Below, piece by piece: positions 1 through 7,614 of a stretch of DNA of 55,699 nucleotides. Source of the DNA: CAWKAV01 sp963847735 (GTDB lineage: Bacteria; Desulfobacterota; Desulfuromonadia; Desulfuromonadales; BM103); assembly GCA_963847735.1 (NCBI GenBank), contig CAWKAV010000025.1:1-55699 (forward strand), in the 5' to 3' direction. The notes under the pieces are model-generated. The model ran no database searches. It saw only the letters and a program-made list of their open reading frames with translations, and was not told the origin of the DNA. How positions within the stretch are numbered: the stretch's first letter is position 1; each line of letters opens with the position of its first letter. The position numbers and the translations under genes were made by a program.

Positions 1-174
1 ATCATCGCAGCTCTCTCGGGCTTGTCAGGCTGCGCGTCAAAAAGGCCAGCGATGAATTGGCCATGATTTTCCAGGACCTCGCGGTTAAAGCGGCAGAAAT
101 GAAAAAACCGGTAATGTTAACAGTCCATTTTTGCCGAAATCAGAGACGACGATATAGATAATCTGTTTAGGTAG
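1..174 (+). CDS. mglB: MglB-type Roadblock/LC7 protein, 3' end only
   Basis: This is the C-terminal part of a Roadblock/LC7 protein whose start lies off the window. The readable residues SSLGLVRLRVKKASDELA are typical of the last part of bacterial MglB, the GTPase-activating partner of the Ras-like GTPase MglA. The first part reads in frame 3. The conserved acidic tail (AEIRDDDIDNLF) reads in frame 1 and stops at 172-174, so one frame break lies around 110-133. The next gene is mglA 11 bases downstream, the normal mglB-mglA order. In the family the pair sets cell polarity or feeds motility and exopolysaccharide outputs; that role is known for other bacteria and only inferred here. Confidence 0.75.
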
Positions 175-185
175 GATACCGGTTC

Positions 186-775
186 GTGTCCTTTATCAAT
201 TATTCCTCCCGCGAAATCAACTGTAAGATCGTCTATTACGGACCGGGGTTGTGCGGTAAGACCACTAATCTCCAGTTTGTTTACCAGAGACCGCCCCCGA
301 ACCAAAGGGAAGACTTATCTCTCTTGCGACGGAGACAGAGAGGACACTCTTTTTTGATTTCCTGCCCTTAGCGCTTGGCGATATCAGCGGCTTCAAGATA
401 CGGTTCCATCTTTATACAGTCCCTGGACAGGTCTTTTATGATGCGCAGTAAATTGATCCTCAAAGGCGTCGACGGCGTCGTCTTTGTTGCCGACACTCAG
501 GAAGAGCGTCTCGACTCCAATATTGAGAGCGTGGAAGATCTCAAGATAACCTTGAAGAACAGGGCTACGAGCTTGAAAAGCTTCCTTACGTTATCCAGTA
601 CAACAAGAGAGATCTGCCCAACTGCACCCCGATCGAGGAATTGCGTGAGTTGCTGAACCCCAACGGTGTTCTCGAGTTTACCGCCTGCGCCCAGACCGGT
701 GAGGGGGTGTTTGAAACTTTGAAAGCAGTTGCCAAGCTGATTCTGCTTGAGCTCAAAAAAGGTGGCACTGCCTGA
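186..775 (+). CDS. mglA: MglA-like small Ras-family GTPase (frame-disrupted)
   Basis: This gene encodes a prokaryotic Ras-like GTPase of the MglA family, about 195 residues when the frames are joined. It starts at GTG 186. The N-terminus FINYSSREINCKIVYYG followed by the P-loop GPGLCGKTT is diagnostic. Further on, in other frames, come the switch region TVPGQVFYD, the segment KLILKGVDGVVFVAD, the guanine-specificity motif NKRDLP and the C-terminal helix FETLKAVAKL before a TGA at 773-775. At least three frame breaks are needed, near 285, 440 and 550-600. Because every segment between breaks is highly conserved, sequence error is more likely than decay. The upstream neighbour is its expected GAP, MglB. 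Confidence 0.85.
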
Positions 776-804
776 TTCAGACCAGCCTAATCATATAACC
801 ATGA

Positions 805-835
805 ATGCCCGTAGCCAATTGGCTACGGGCATTTT
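805..835 (+). terminator. Rho-independent terminator after mglA
   Basis: A perfect 12-bp inverted repeat (805-816 and 821-832) with a 4-base AATT loop is followed by a short T run. It lies 30 bases after the mglA stop and just before the ribosome binding site of the lipoprotein gene, so it may end the mglBA transcript. Confidence 0.75.
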
Positions 836-850
836 AAGGAGAAGATCACG

Positions 851-1036
851 ATGAAAAAATTTATTTTGCTGGCGACACTCCTGTTGCTGACCCTCTCCCT
901 TTCGGCCTGTTGCATGTTCCACCGCCAAGGGCCTTGCGGATCGGGTCATCGTGGACCTTGTGCCGTAGAGAAGCCCTGTGCAGTTGACAAACCCTGCGCT
1001 GCTGACAAGCCCTGTGCAGCCGATAAGCCTTGTTAA
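851..1036 (+). CDS. Small lipoprotein with Pro-Cys-Ala-x-Asp-Lys repeats
   Basis: This is a 61-residue protein preceded by AAGGAGAAGATCACG. A signal sequence (MKKF, then a Leu-rich core) ends in a lipobox-like LSAC-C, so the mature protein should be lipid-anchored at about Cys20. The mature part is only about 40 residues and ends in four near-identical 5-residue units of the form PCA-[VA]-[ED/D]-K, giving regularly spaced Cys residues (two more Cys lie after the lipobox). The DNA of the units is also repeated (955-1033). I do not recognise a named family. Regular Cys spacing suggests metal binding or disulfide cross-linking, which is inference. It lies between mglA and tRNA-Asn as a single-gene unit. 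Confidence 0.7.
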   Translation: MKKFILLATLLLLTLSLSACCMFHRQGPCGSGHRGPCAVEKPCAVDKPCAADKPCAADKPC

Positions 1037-1144
1037 AAGATAAATAACCGGGGCTCTTTAATAGGATCCGGAGACAAGGTGATATAAATTGTTCTTTGCC
1101 GTGAGGTTGTGAAGCAAACGCCGCTATAACATTCGCAAAATGTA

Positions 1145-1173
1145 TTGACATCATAGAGCGCAAAGTGTATAAA
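1145..1173 (+). promoter_or_regulatory. Sigma-70-type promoter for tRNA-Asn
   Basis: A consensus -35 box TTGACA (1145-1150) is separated by exactly 17 bases from TATAAA (1168-1173). Transcription would start about 40 bases upstream of the tRNA-Asn gene, which has no other obvious promoter. Confidence 0.75.
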
Positions 1174-1221
1174 AACGCCCTGTCTTCGCGTCTATTTGTA
1201 GCACCGTAGAGACAGCCACAT

Positions 1222-1297
1222 TCCCTGATAGCTCAGTTGGTAGAGCAGCGGACTGTTAATCCGCGTGTCGTTGGTTCGAGTCCAACTCGGGGAGCCA
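1222..1297 (+). tRNA. tRNA-Asn (GTT)
   Basis: This is a 76-base cloverleaf. The acceptor TCCCTGA pairs with TCGGGGA (one T-G wobble), the D-arm contains AGCTCAGTTGGTAGAGC, the anticodon stem GCGGA/TCCGC encloses a loop with anticodon GTT, and the T-arm contains GGTTCGAGTCC. A genomically encoded CCA ends at 1297. The anticodon GTT reads asparagine codons. Confidence 0.97.
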
Positions 1298-1306
1298 CCA
1301 ATTCAG

Positions 1307-1336
1307 AGGGTCAGCTTAACGGCTGGCCCTTTTTTG
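1307..1336 (+). terminator. Terminator after tRNA-Asn
   Basis: A 9-bp stem (1307-1315 with 1322-1330, one G-T wobble) and a 6-base loop are followed by six T residues, ten bases after the tRNA 3' end. Confidence 0.85.
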
Positions 1337-1408
1337 CGTTTTCGGTATCAGAATCGGGATCGGGATCGGACCCGGAGTCCGTCGTTCACCATATGCGAGG
1401 GAAAAGTT

Positions 1409-1582
1409 ATGAACGAGTACAAGCTGACATTCACCGTGACCATCAAAGGACAGGACGATCCCGCCGCCAGGAAACAGGCGAAAGATATTTCGGAAGCCAT
1501 TAGCGAGATTGTTGAGGACGCAGACGTAAAGCTGCAACAGGTTTACATGGATCGGACCCCGCGGGGTGTGCGGATGGAATGA
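1409..1582 (+). CDS. Small hypothetical protein, 57 residues
   Basis: This short reading begins at ATG 1409 with a purine-rich GAGGGAAAAG upstream and ends with TGA at 1580-1582. The product is soluble, mixed-charge and predicted mostly beta then alpha (KLTFTVTIKGQDD, then a helical KQAKDISEAISEIVED). I recognise no motif and no family. A longer in-frame extension back to 1265 would run through the tRNA and its terminator, so the inner ATG is chosen. It appears to be monocistronic. Confidence 0.5.
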   Translation: MNEYKLTFTVTIKGQDDPAARKQAKDISEAISEIVEDADVKLQQVYMDRTPRGVRME

Positions 1583-1699
1583 GTGGGCAGATGGGCAAGT
1601 TGTCGTGATGACCTAAATAGCCTTAGATTATGTAAGAATGAGTTGCAACAATATGAATATGCCTGGTGATCCCTCAAGATTTACTGTTTATCGTGATAA

Positions 1700-1733
1700 A
1701 TAAAAACGACTCGCTAAGAACTGAGAGTCGTTT
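1700..1733 (-). terminator. Terminator of the PEP-CTERM gene
   Basis: A 9-bp inverted repeat AAACGACTC (1704-1712) and GAGTCGTTT (1725-1733) ends in a T run when read on the minus strand. It lies about 30 bases beyond the stop of the PEP-CTERM gene. Confidence 0.75.
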
Positions 1734-1761
1734 GAGAAATCATTTAATGCCTAAATATAAA

Positions 1762-2502
1762 TTATTCTTTTTTTCTTTTGCGAGCGATAACAAACAAACC
1801 TACCAAGCCGAACCCAAAGAGGACAATAGTCGAAGGTTCAGGGACGGGCACAGGGGCATAATTTTGTTCCCTTATTATTTGTAAGTTTTGTATACCCAGT
1901 GAAACAAAAGGATCCTCCTCCCAAAGATTAATAGCGCCTCCTACTCGAAAATCCATCGCAATTGGCCCTGCGAGTGAATCAGAGATAGGGATGTCTAAAT
2001 TTACAGTTCCTCCACCAGGGTCAGTGATAATTTTGTACGCTAACAATAAGCCATTTTGGTCATAGAGAACCACTGACAAGAATAACCAATTACTGTCAAG
2101 GTCATAGGTAAAATTAACAGAGTTACTTCCTTGCCCAAGGCTAATTCCAGGCCCTGAATTTAATGGGTTGTTAGTCATAAATGTATAATGTTGCCCGTAG
2201 GTCTTTTCTATGAGAGCGCTTTCAGCTGCTGTTTGCATTTCTTGCTCATAATCTAAAGCAACATATGCCAATTCTTCATTGCTTAAAGGTGGAGGTGAGA
2301 AATACGGAAGATGATCAATTTCAGGATTCAACCCGAGCCAGATATACTCTGCAGAGTGGCCGTCTACAGAAATATCCACACCATTTATAGTATCAAAAGC
2401 ATTCATATCAAGAGTTGTGAGGATTGAGGCTTCACATGGTGAGACAGAAAAAAGCAAAGAAGCAATTACAGCGGCATTAAAGAAAGAAACTTTCATAGCC
2501 AT
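1762..2502 (-). CDS. PEP-CTERM sorting-domain protein
   Basis: This is a 246-residue exported protein. The start at 2502 is chosen because AAAGGAG sits five bases upstream, and the product then begins with a signal peptide (MAMKVSFFNAAVIASLLFS, cleavage near CEA-S). The C-terminus carries a complete PEP-CTERM tripartite signal: VPEP, a hydrophobic stretch (STIVLFGFGLVGLFVI) and the basic tail ARKRKKE. In known systems exosortase recognises this signal and the protein is processed for surface or exopolysaccharide-linked display. The mature domain (about 200 residues, acidic, beta-rich) matches no family I recognise. No exosortase or polysaccharide cluster is in the window. The gene is monocistronic with terminators on both sides. 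Confidence 0.85.
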   Translation of the reverse strand: MAMKVSFFNAAVIASLLFSVSPCEASILTTLDMNAFDTINGVDISVDGHSAEYIWLGLNPEIDHLPYFSPPPLSNEELAYVALDYEQEMQTAAESALIEKTYGQHYTFMTNNPLNSGPGISLGQGSNSVNFTYDLDSNWLFLSVVLYDQNGLLLAYKIITDPGGGTVNLDIPISDSLAGPIAMDFRVGGAINLWEEDPFVSLGIQNLQIIREQNYAPVPVPEPSTIVLFGFGLVGLFVIARKRKKE

Positions 2503-2620
2503 AAAAACTCCTTTAACTCCTGTAACCCTTAATTTTAAAAAATTAGTTAGGAAAAACTTAGAAATGATTAATCTTAAAGCTATCACTACTTTTTTTACTG
2601 TCAACAAACACCGCATGATT

Positions 2621-2664
2621 TATAAAAAACGGCCGCCTGGATCTGACCAGGTGGCTTTCTTTTT
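2621..2664 (-). terminator. Bidirectional terminator between cdaA and the PEP-CTERM gene
   Basis: The stem GCCGCCTGG (2632-2640) pairs with CCAGGTGGC (2647-2655), one wobble. Read on the minus strand it is followed by a six-T run, and on the plus strand by TTTCTTTTT. It probably ends the cdaA message before the PEP-CTERM gene. Confidence 0.75.
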
Positions 2665-2732
2665 GTGGCTGTCTTATTTTTATTCTTACATTATTCTGGC
2701 ATGCTCAGATTGGCAGAAATGCAAGGTTCTTG

Positions 2733-3948
2733 CTAACCCTGCAACCTAAGAGAAACCCCCGGTCCGAAGATCGAATGGGCCTTCCGAACCAAAACTTGCA
2801 CCTGTTTCGGAACCAAATCAACGATCTCTACATTGGGAGGGAGTAGAAGATGGGAGCCAGTAATTGGGTAAGTTTGGCGACCGAAAGCGGGTCAGGGTTC
2901 CGTCCAGTCGGATCAGTAGTTCATCGGGTTTGATGCGGAAGAGAGTGCGTTTTTCCCCCGACAGCGTGACAAGAATCCTGGCGGGGTCCACACTCGACAG
3001 GTTATAGCCTTCTGGGATGTTCTGGACTTCAACTGCAATTTCATAAGTTTCTGTTTGGACTACAGATCCTGGCACAAGAACAAGCCAGAGGACTGCGGCG
3101 ACAATCAGTGCACTCACCCATTCGAGGCCAGCCCATAAAGTAATTTTTTTCAACCATCCAGCTTTTGCAACGGGCATGGAATGTTTGACAATAAAAGTCT
3201 CTATCTCACTTCGTAGTGCTTCTGGTTCCGAAAAAGTCCGCAATCGACCTTCCCTTGCCAAAGAGATCCGTCCGGTCTCCTCCGAGACAACCAGTACTAG
3301 AGAATCGGATTGTTCGGATAACCCTAGAGCTGCGGCATGACGGGCTCCCCTTTCTTTTAGCTGGGCCACTTTGTTTGATAGAGGCAGTAGGGTTCCGAAA
3401 CGTTCTGCGCGGCCCCCTGAGAGGATTAAGGCACCATCATGGCCGGGCGAATTTGGGTCGAAGATACTCAGGAGAAGGCCTTTGCTGAGATACCCATCGA
3501 GTGGAGTCCCTGCTGTGATGATTCCATGCAAGGAGGCTTCCCCCGGCAGAACAATAAGCGCACCTCTCCTTTCGGTTGAAAGCTCCATTAAAGAACTGAC
3601 AAGAAGATTCACCAATCCTCCTGATTCTTCACGGTTCATTCTGTTCCTTCTGAAGATTGAAGCAGGGAAACGTTCAAACAGACGACGTATTTCGTTTTGG
3701 TAGACGACGACCACCATCAGGATGACTACCGCCGTGATACCCTGAAGAATCCATACGGTCAGCTTTAGATCAAATTGATTTGCTGTTAGGATAACCCCTC
3801 CGTAGAACAGCAAGCCAAACCCAATTCTCCGGGTATGTTTTGTTCGTAACGCATGGATGCCGAACCATAGAAGCCCAGAGGCTAGAGCAATATCCAGCAG
3901 ATCTCCCCACTGAATATCTTTAAGAAGTGTAAAATAATTCCAGAGCAT
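2733..3948 (-). CDS. cdaA: Membrane diadenylate cyclase (CdaA-type) fused to a YbbR-like domain, one frame break
   Basis: This is predicted to synthesise cyclic di-AMP from two ATP at the membrane. Three N-terminal hydrophobic segments (about residues 15-35, 42-57 and 65-85) precede a DAC domain. The DAC domain has both catalytic signatures, GHDGALIL (about 171) and the RHxA motif in ARHAAALG (about 203). A further membrane segment (about 278-295) leads into a beta-rich YbbR/CdaR-like module (ETYEIAVEVQNIPEGY). The frame breaks near 2885; shifting one base restores LPPNVEIVDLVPKQVQV, typical of YbbR repeats, and moves the stop to 2733-2735. In Firmicutes cyclase (CdaA) and regulator (CdaR) are separate adjacent genes; here they are one polypeptide. 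The start is uncertain: ATG 3948 or TTG 3960, neither with a clear ribosome binding site. Confidence 0.85.
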
Positions 3949-4001
3949 AGGTGGCTTCAACTCAAGTAAAAAAGGGTTTCAATGGACTCTTTCCAGAAAA
4001 C

Positions 4002-4303
4002 TTAACAAGTTTTTTCTTCGCAAATCAGGTTGTTTTTTCCGGTCTTCTTGACACGAGACATAAGACTGTCGGCAACCTTGAGCACTTCGTCAATCGAGGC
4101 TGGCGGCATAGTCAACAAACAGCCAAGTCATTGCGGCAAGGCCACAAAACACAAAGCCCACCCATCGTTTTGAGTGCCAAGTTACAAGCACAATGGGCAG
4201 GAGGCAGAAAATCGAAAATGAAAGCTCGTAGCCGGTGAGATGGTCTAGCGTCGCCACGGTGGCCAATAGAAAAAGGCCAGAGATAGTTACTTGAACTGGT
4301 CAT
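4002..4303 (-). pseudogene. Relic of a membrane GGDEF (diguanylate cyclase) protein with internal deletion
   Basis: Read on the minus strand, the 5' part encodes a hydrophobic sensor-like segment (LDHLTGYELSFSIFCLLPI, then VGFVFCGLAAMTWLFVDYAA) resembling N-terminal membrane domains of GGDEF proteins. It passes by a frame change directly into PPASIDEVLKVADSLMSR and VKKTGKNNLICEE, which matches the last 30 residues of GGDEF domains. The whole catalytic middle, including the GGDEF motif, is missing, and no start codon fits the first frame. The stop is at 4002-4004. I read it as a deletion remnant. It lies between cdaA and the transglycosylase, in a gap that otherwise holds only an unremarkable AT-rich stretch (4304-4519). 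Confidence 0.6.
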
Positions 4304-4519
4304 TTTTTATCAAAATATCTCATGCACTTAATTTGCAAAAGGAACCACCCCTTATTGTGACTCACCAAGCTACTCTGATTTTGATCTTACCGGTGGAGAA
4401 TTCATCAAATTTATAAAAAAATTGATAAATAAGAAAGATGGTAAAATAAACAGCAACAGGGCCGCAATCGTTTCCTACCAATTTTCGTTGTGCCAACATC
4501 TCAATGCAGGATTCGGAGA

Positions 4520-5509
4520 ATGAAGTCTGTCAGTAGTCTGATTCTGGTGATAACAAGTGTTTTCTGGTTGTTCGCGACAAGCGGCCCGGCACAGGACACG
4601 GAGAAAGATTTTGCGACTTGGCTGCAAAACCTCCGAGTAGAGGCCCGCTCCTCAGGAGTTTCGCATGAGACATTGGAGGTGGCTCTGAATGATATCAAAG
4701 GGCCGCTACCGCGTGTGATTGATCTCGATAGAAACCAGCCGGAGTTTAGCCAATCTTTGGAGGACTATGTCGGGTCCCGTGTCAGCGAGAAACGTATCGC
4801 TAACGGACGCAGGATGATGAACCGCTATCAGACTTGGCTGGGTCGTGTCGAACGGAAGTACGGCGTGCAGAGACGTTTCATCGTTGCTTTATGGGGGATT
4901 GAGACGAGCTTTGGTGAGCACACAGGAAATTTTCCAGTCATTCAGTCTTTGGTTACACTTGCCCATGATGGGCGCCGTAGTTCTTATTTCCGTAAGGAAC
5001 TTTTGGATGCACTGCATATCTTGGACGCAGGCCACATCCGTTTGAAGCGCATGAACGGTTCCTGGGCCGGCGCCATGGGCCAATGCCAGTTCATGCCCTC
5101 TACATTTCGCCGTTATGCGGCTGATGCCGACGGCGACGGTCGCGTCGACATCTGGAACTCGGTTCCCGATGTGCTGGCTTCAGCTGCCAATTACCTGGAG
5201 AAGATTGGATGGCAAAGCGACCAGACATGGGGACGCCCGGTAACGTTACCTGAAAAATTCGATTTTTCCCTGGTCGGGTTGGGAACCCGCATCCCGCTTT
5301 CACGCTGGCAGTCCCTTGGGGTGAGGCGCATTGATGGAAGAGCCCTGCCACAACGCGACCTCGAGGCCTCGCTGATCATGCCTGATGGCACCGGCGGTCC
5401 AGCCTACTTGGTTTATGACAATTTCCGGGTACTACTCGACTGGAATAAATCAAACGCTTTTGCCGTTGCGGTCGGGACTCTTTCTGACCGGTTTGTCGCC
5501 GAAAAGTGA
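4520..5509 (+). CDS. Lytic murein transglycosylase, MltB family
   Basis: This is a 329-residue exported enzyme that cleaves the MurNAc-GlcNAc bond of peptidoglycan with formation of 1,6-anhydromuramoyl ends. The start at ATG 4520 gives a signal peptide (MKSVSSLILVITSVFWLFA) with GGAG just upstream; an earlier GTG at 4490 would bury it. The SLT_2 domain shows the catalytic glutamate in ALWGIETSFGEHTGN (about residue 130) and the family signature GAMGQCQFMPSTFRRYA, followed by DADGDGRVDIWNSVPDVLASAANYL read in two adjoining blocks. No lipobox is seen, so it is probably periplasmic and soluble. No C-terminal peptidoglycan-binding domain follows. It is a single-gene unit. Confidence 0.92.
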   Translation: MKSVSSLILVITSVFWLFATSGPAQDTEKDFATWLQNLRVEARSSGVSHETLEVALNDIKGPLPRVIDLDRNQPEFSQSLEDYVGSRVSEKRIANGRRMMNRYQTWLGRVERKYGVQRRFIVALWGIETSFGEHTGNFPVIQSLVTLAHDGRRSSYFRKELLDALHILDAGHIRLKRMNGSWAGAMGQCQFMPSTFRRYAADADGDGRVDIWNSVPDVLASAANYLEKIGWQSDQTWGRPVTLPEKFDFSLVGLGTRIPLSRWQSLGVRRIDGRALPQRDLEASLIMPDGTGGPAYLVYDNFRVLLDWNKSNAFAVAVGTLSDRFVAEK

Positions 5510-5588
5510 AAAAATGGCCAATCCAAAGGTAGTCCCAGATATCTTTCATTATGAGATCCTACACGATTGTCCAATTTTTAAATGTGAC

Positions 5589-5831
5589 TCACACAGAACG
5601 AATCAACTTTATGATCTGATCCGGTTTGAGCAGCTTTCCTTGAGAAACTAACTGACCATTGATGGCCAACCCTGGAGTTGTCATGCAGCCAAATTTCATG
5701 ATGTCGTTGAGGTTGGTCACCTTTTCAAATTCCACATCCTCACCCAGGACCACTGCCGCTTCTTTGGCGTTGGCCATCAGATCGTTGCATTTGGAGCAGC
5801 CGGTACCGAGTATTTGTATTTTCTTCATCAA
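5589..5831 (-). CDS. Small thioredoxin-like redox protein (CxxC), TM0996/MTH895 type
   Basis: This 80-residue protein has the pattern KKIQILGTGCSKC at its N-terminus, the redox-active CxxC placed directly after the first beta strand, and the cis-Pro segment MTTPGLAING typical of thioredoxin folds. The length and CSKC motif match the small glutaredoxin-like family often annotated 'thioredoxin family protein' or 'redox-active disulfide protein 2'. It is the last gene of an ArsR-permease-thioredoxin operon, 32 bases after the permease stop, where such proteins are thought to supply reducing power or handle the metal or metalloid. That role is inferred. Confidence 0.88.
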   Translation of the reverse strand: MMKKIQILGTGCSKCNDLMANAKEAAVVLGEDVEFEKVTNLNDIMKFGCMTTPGLAINGQLVSQGKLLKPDQIIKLIRSV

Positions 5832-5863
5832 CCTTCTCCTTATTTTTTGATGTGTGTAGCGGG

Positions 5864-7186
5864 TTAATTGGGGACAAATCCATAGAACAGCCCGGAAAAA
5901 GTTGCCATAACAATGACCAGCAACACAAAAACCACCGTCTTCTTGGTACCCATTACCGAACGAATCACCAACATGTTTGGCAGACTCAAGGCCGGACCCG
6001 CTAATAACAAGGCTAGCGCCGGGCCTTTCCCCATTCCAGCACCGATCAAACCTTGAAGGATTGGCACTTCAGTCAGAGTTGCAAAGTACATAAAGGCGCC
6101 GACCACCGAGGCAAACAGGTTCGCCCACAGTGAGTTGCCTCCGACCAGGCCAGCGATCCAACCAGAAGGAATCAACCCCTCCTGCTCGGGTCGGCCAAGT
6201 AAGGCTCCGGCGATCAATACTCCCCAAAACAGCAGAGGCAGAATTTTCTTAGCGAAGTCCCAACTGGTATCGAACCATGCTTGCAATTCACCATCATTAT
6301 CTTTTGACGTTGCAGTCAAGATTGACAGGCCAATTGTCGCAGCAACAAAAGCCAATGCGGGATGCTCTGGCAATAAGAATGCGAGGACTGCTGCAGGGAT
6401 TACAGTCATCAACATGTGCCATTTGTTTACCTTGAACCAAGCCACAAGAATCGCCGCCAGAGCCAGGGAGAACAGGCTGGTAATAATCCACTTTGCCGAA
6501 TAGATAGCTTGCCAGAGACCGGTTGAATCCGTGGTCTTACCCCAATTGGCAAAAACCAGGATACCGACCATGCTGGCAAAGAACAGGGCATTCTGCCACA
6601 GCGGGCGAATCACTTCCGGTTCCGGCATGGCCGCGGCTGCATCCAGCTTGGCCAGTTCTTCTTTACGGAAGAAAAAGTGCATGAGAATGCCGATGACGAT
6701 TGAGAAACTCACGGCACCGACCGCCCGGGCAATTCCCATTTGCGGGCCAAGCACCGCAGCAGTCAGAACGATGGCAAGAATGTTGATGGCCGGACCTGAG
6801 TAGAGAAAGGCACTGGCAGGGCCAAGTCCGGCACCCATGCGATAGATACCCGCGAATAGCGGCAGGATGGTACAGGAGCAGACAGCCAGAATACTGCCAG
6901 ACACCGAGGCCACTCCGTAGGCTACAACCTTGTTCGCTTTCGGGCCGAGATACTTCATGACAGCTTCCTGGCTGACGAAGACTCCTACAGCACCGGCGAT
7001 AAAGAAGGCTGGGACCAAGCAAAGCAGAACATGCTCCTGCGCATACCACTTGACAAGATGTAGAGACTCCCACAGGGCATTCTCAAACCTCTGGGACTGT
7101 TGCAACCAGTCAACCGGCAGGTAATAGCAGGCGGCGAAGACCGTAATGATCGTCGCTAGAGGTTTCCATTCGTTTTTCCAGTTCAT
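5864..7186 (-). CDS. COG0701-type permease (ArsP/SO_0444-like efflux)
   Basis: This is a 440-residue polytopic membrane protein with about ten hydrophobic segments. Its hallmark blocks are VSGSILAVCSCTILPLFAGI (a Cys-x-Cys in a membrane helix), MGAGLGPASAFLYSGPAIN and, in the second half, LFASVVGAFMYFATLTEVPI and KGPALALLLAGPALSLPN. These define the DUF318/COG0701 permeases, which include ArsP organoarsenical exporters and SO_0444-type metal exporters. The exact substrate cannot be read from the sequence. Its upstream neighbour is an ArsR repressor with a Cys metal motif and its downstream neighbour a CxxC thioredoxin-like protein, so a soft-metal or metalloid efflux role is likely. Confidence 0.88.
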   Translation of the reverse strand: MNWKNEWKPLATIITVFAACYYLPVDWLQQSQRFENALWESLHLVKWYAQEHVLLCLVPAFFIAGAVGVFVSQEAVMKYLGPKANKVVAYGVASVSGSILAVCSCTILPLFAGIYRMGAGLGPASAFLYSGPAINILAIVLTAAVLGPQMGIARAVGAVSFSIVIGILMHFFFRKEELAKLDAAAAMPEPEVIRPLWQNALFFASMVGILVFANWGKTTDSTGLWQAIYSAKWIITSLFSLALAAILVAWFKVNKWHMLMTVIPAAVLAFLLPEHPALAFVAATIGLSILTATSKDNDGELQAWFDTSWDFAKKILPLLFWGVLIAGALLGRPEQEGLIPSGWIAGLVGGNSLWANLFASVVGAFMYFATLTEVPILQGLIGAGMGKGPALALLLAGPALSLPNMLVIRSVMGTKKTVVFVLLVIVMATFSGLFYGFVPN

Positions 7187-7204
7187 ACACTTCTCTCATG
7201 CATT

Positions 7205-7234
7205 TTTCTGTTTGGCCTAATCGCCAAGCAGAAA
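7205..7234 (-). promoter_or_regulatory. Stem-loop between arsR and the permease gene
   Basis: A 12-bp inverted repeat (7205-7216 with 7223-7234, one wobble) with a 6-base loop contains TTTGGC/GCCAA, the same half-sites as the palindrome upstream of arsR. It has no following T run on the minus strand and lies 19 bases before the permease start. It could be a second ArsR-type operator or an mRNA structure tuning permease expression. Confidence 0.4.
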
Positions 7235-7245
7235 CGTAAAAAAAA

Positions 7246-7578
7246 TTATTTGCAGACCACCTCAAGAAGGGCGACGTGTTCACGGGAGTTAGACTCCAGT
7301 ACGGATTCAACGCAGCCAAAAAAGTTCAGGATGCATGGGACCCGCAGGCTATAAAAAACCTGGTTGCCGCGCTTGTCATCACTGACGATACCAGCGTGCC
7401 TGAGTACAGAGAGATGCTTGGAAACGGTTGAGACATCGGCCCCGACCTGGTCAGTCAGGTCGCAGACGCAGCGTTCTCCTTTCTCCAGTTCTTCGATGAT
7501 GAACAATCGGGTCGGGTGAGCCATGGCCTTGAGCACTTTGGCTCGTGCGTTCAGTAGTGTTTTTCGTTCTTGGTACAT
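7246..7578 (-). CDS. ArsR/SmtB-family metal-responsive repressor
   Basis: This is a 110-residue winged-helix regulator. The start at 7578 has AGGAGG upstream at good spacing. Recognisable parts are KAMAHPTRLFIIEELEKGER, the metal motif CVCDL (Cys-x-Cys in the alpha3 position as in ArsR/CadC-type sensors), the recognition helix VSTVSKHLSVLRHAGIV and the wing KRGNQVFYSL. Two further Cys (VPCILNFFGCVE) could complete a metal site. As in the family it should dissociate from DNA on binding its metal or metalloid and so derepress the operon it heads, with the permease and the thioredoxin-like protein. Its own upstream region carries a perfect palindrome. Confidence 0.92.
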   Translation of the reverse strand: MYQERKTLLNARAKVLKAMAHPTRLFIIEELEKGERCVCDLTDQVGADVSTVSKHLSVLRHAGIVSDDKRGNQVFYSLRVPCILNFFGCVESVLESNSREHVALLEVVCK

Positions 7579-7594
7579 ATGTTCCTCCTAATTC

Positions 7595-7614
7595 ATTTGG
7601 CAATATAGCCAAAT
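7595..7614 (-). promoter_or_regulatory. Candidate ArsR operator palindrome
   Basis: The sequence ATTTGGC-(6)-GCCAAAT is a perfect 7+7 inverted repeat located 17 bases upstream of the arsR start codon, just before its ribosome binding site. The position and symmetry fit an autoregulatory operator. Confidence 0.55.

Noticed and set aside
955..1033. Short regularly spaced repeats considered as a CRISPR-like or satellite array
   Set aside because: The period is 15-18 bases, in frame with codons, and lies wholly within the lipoprotein gene; there are no spacers.
1237..1503. Readings through tRNA-Asn and its terminator
   Set aside because: They overlap a well-formed tRNA and terminator; only the inner ATG at 1409 is a reasonable start.
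3951..4238. Plus-strand 95-codon reading between cdaA and the transglycosylase
   Set aside because: The minus strand of the same region reads as a GGDEF relic; the plus-strand reading has no motif or ribosome binding site.
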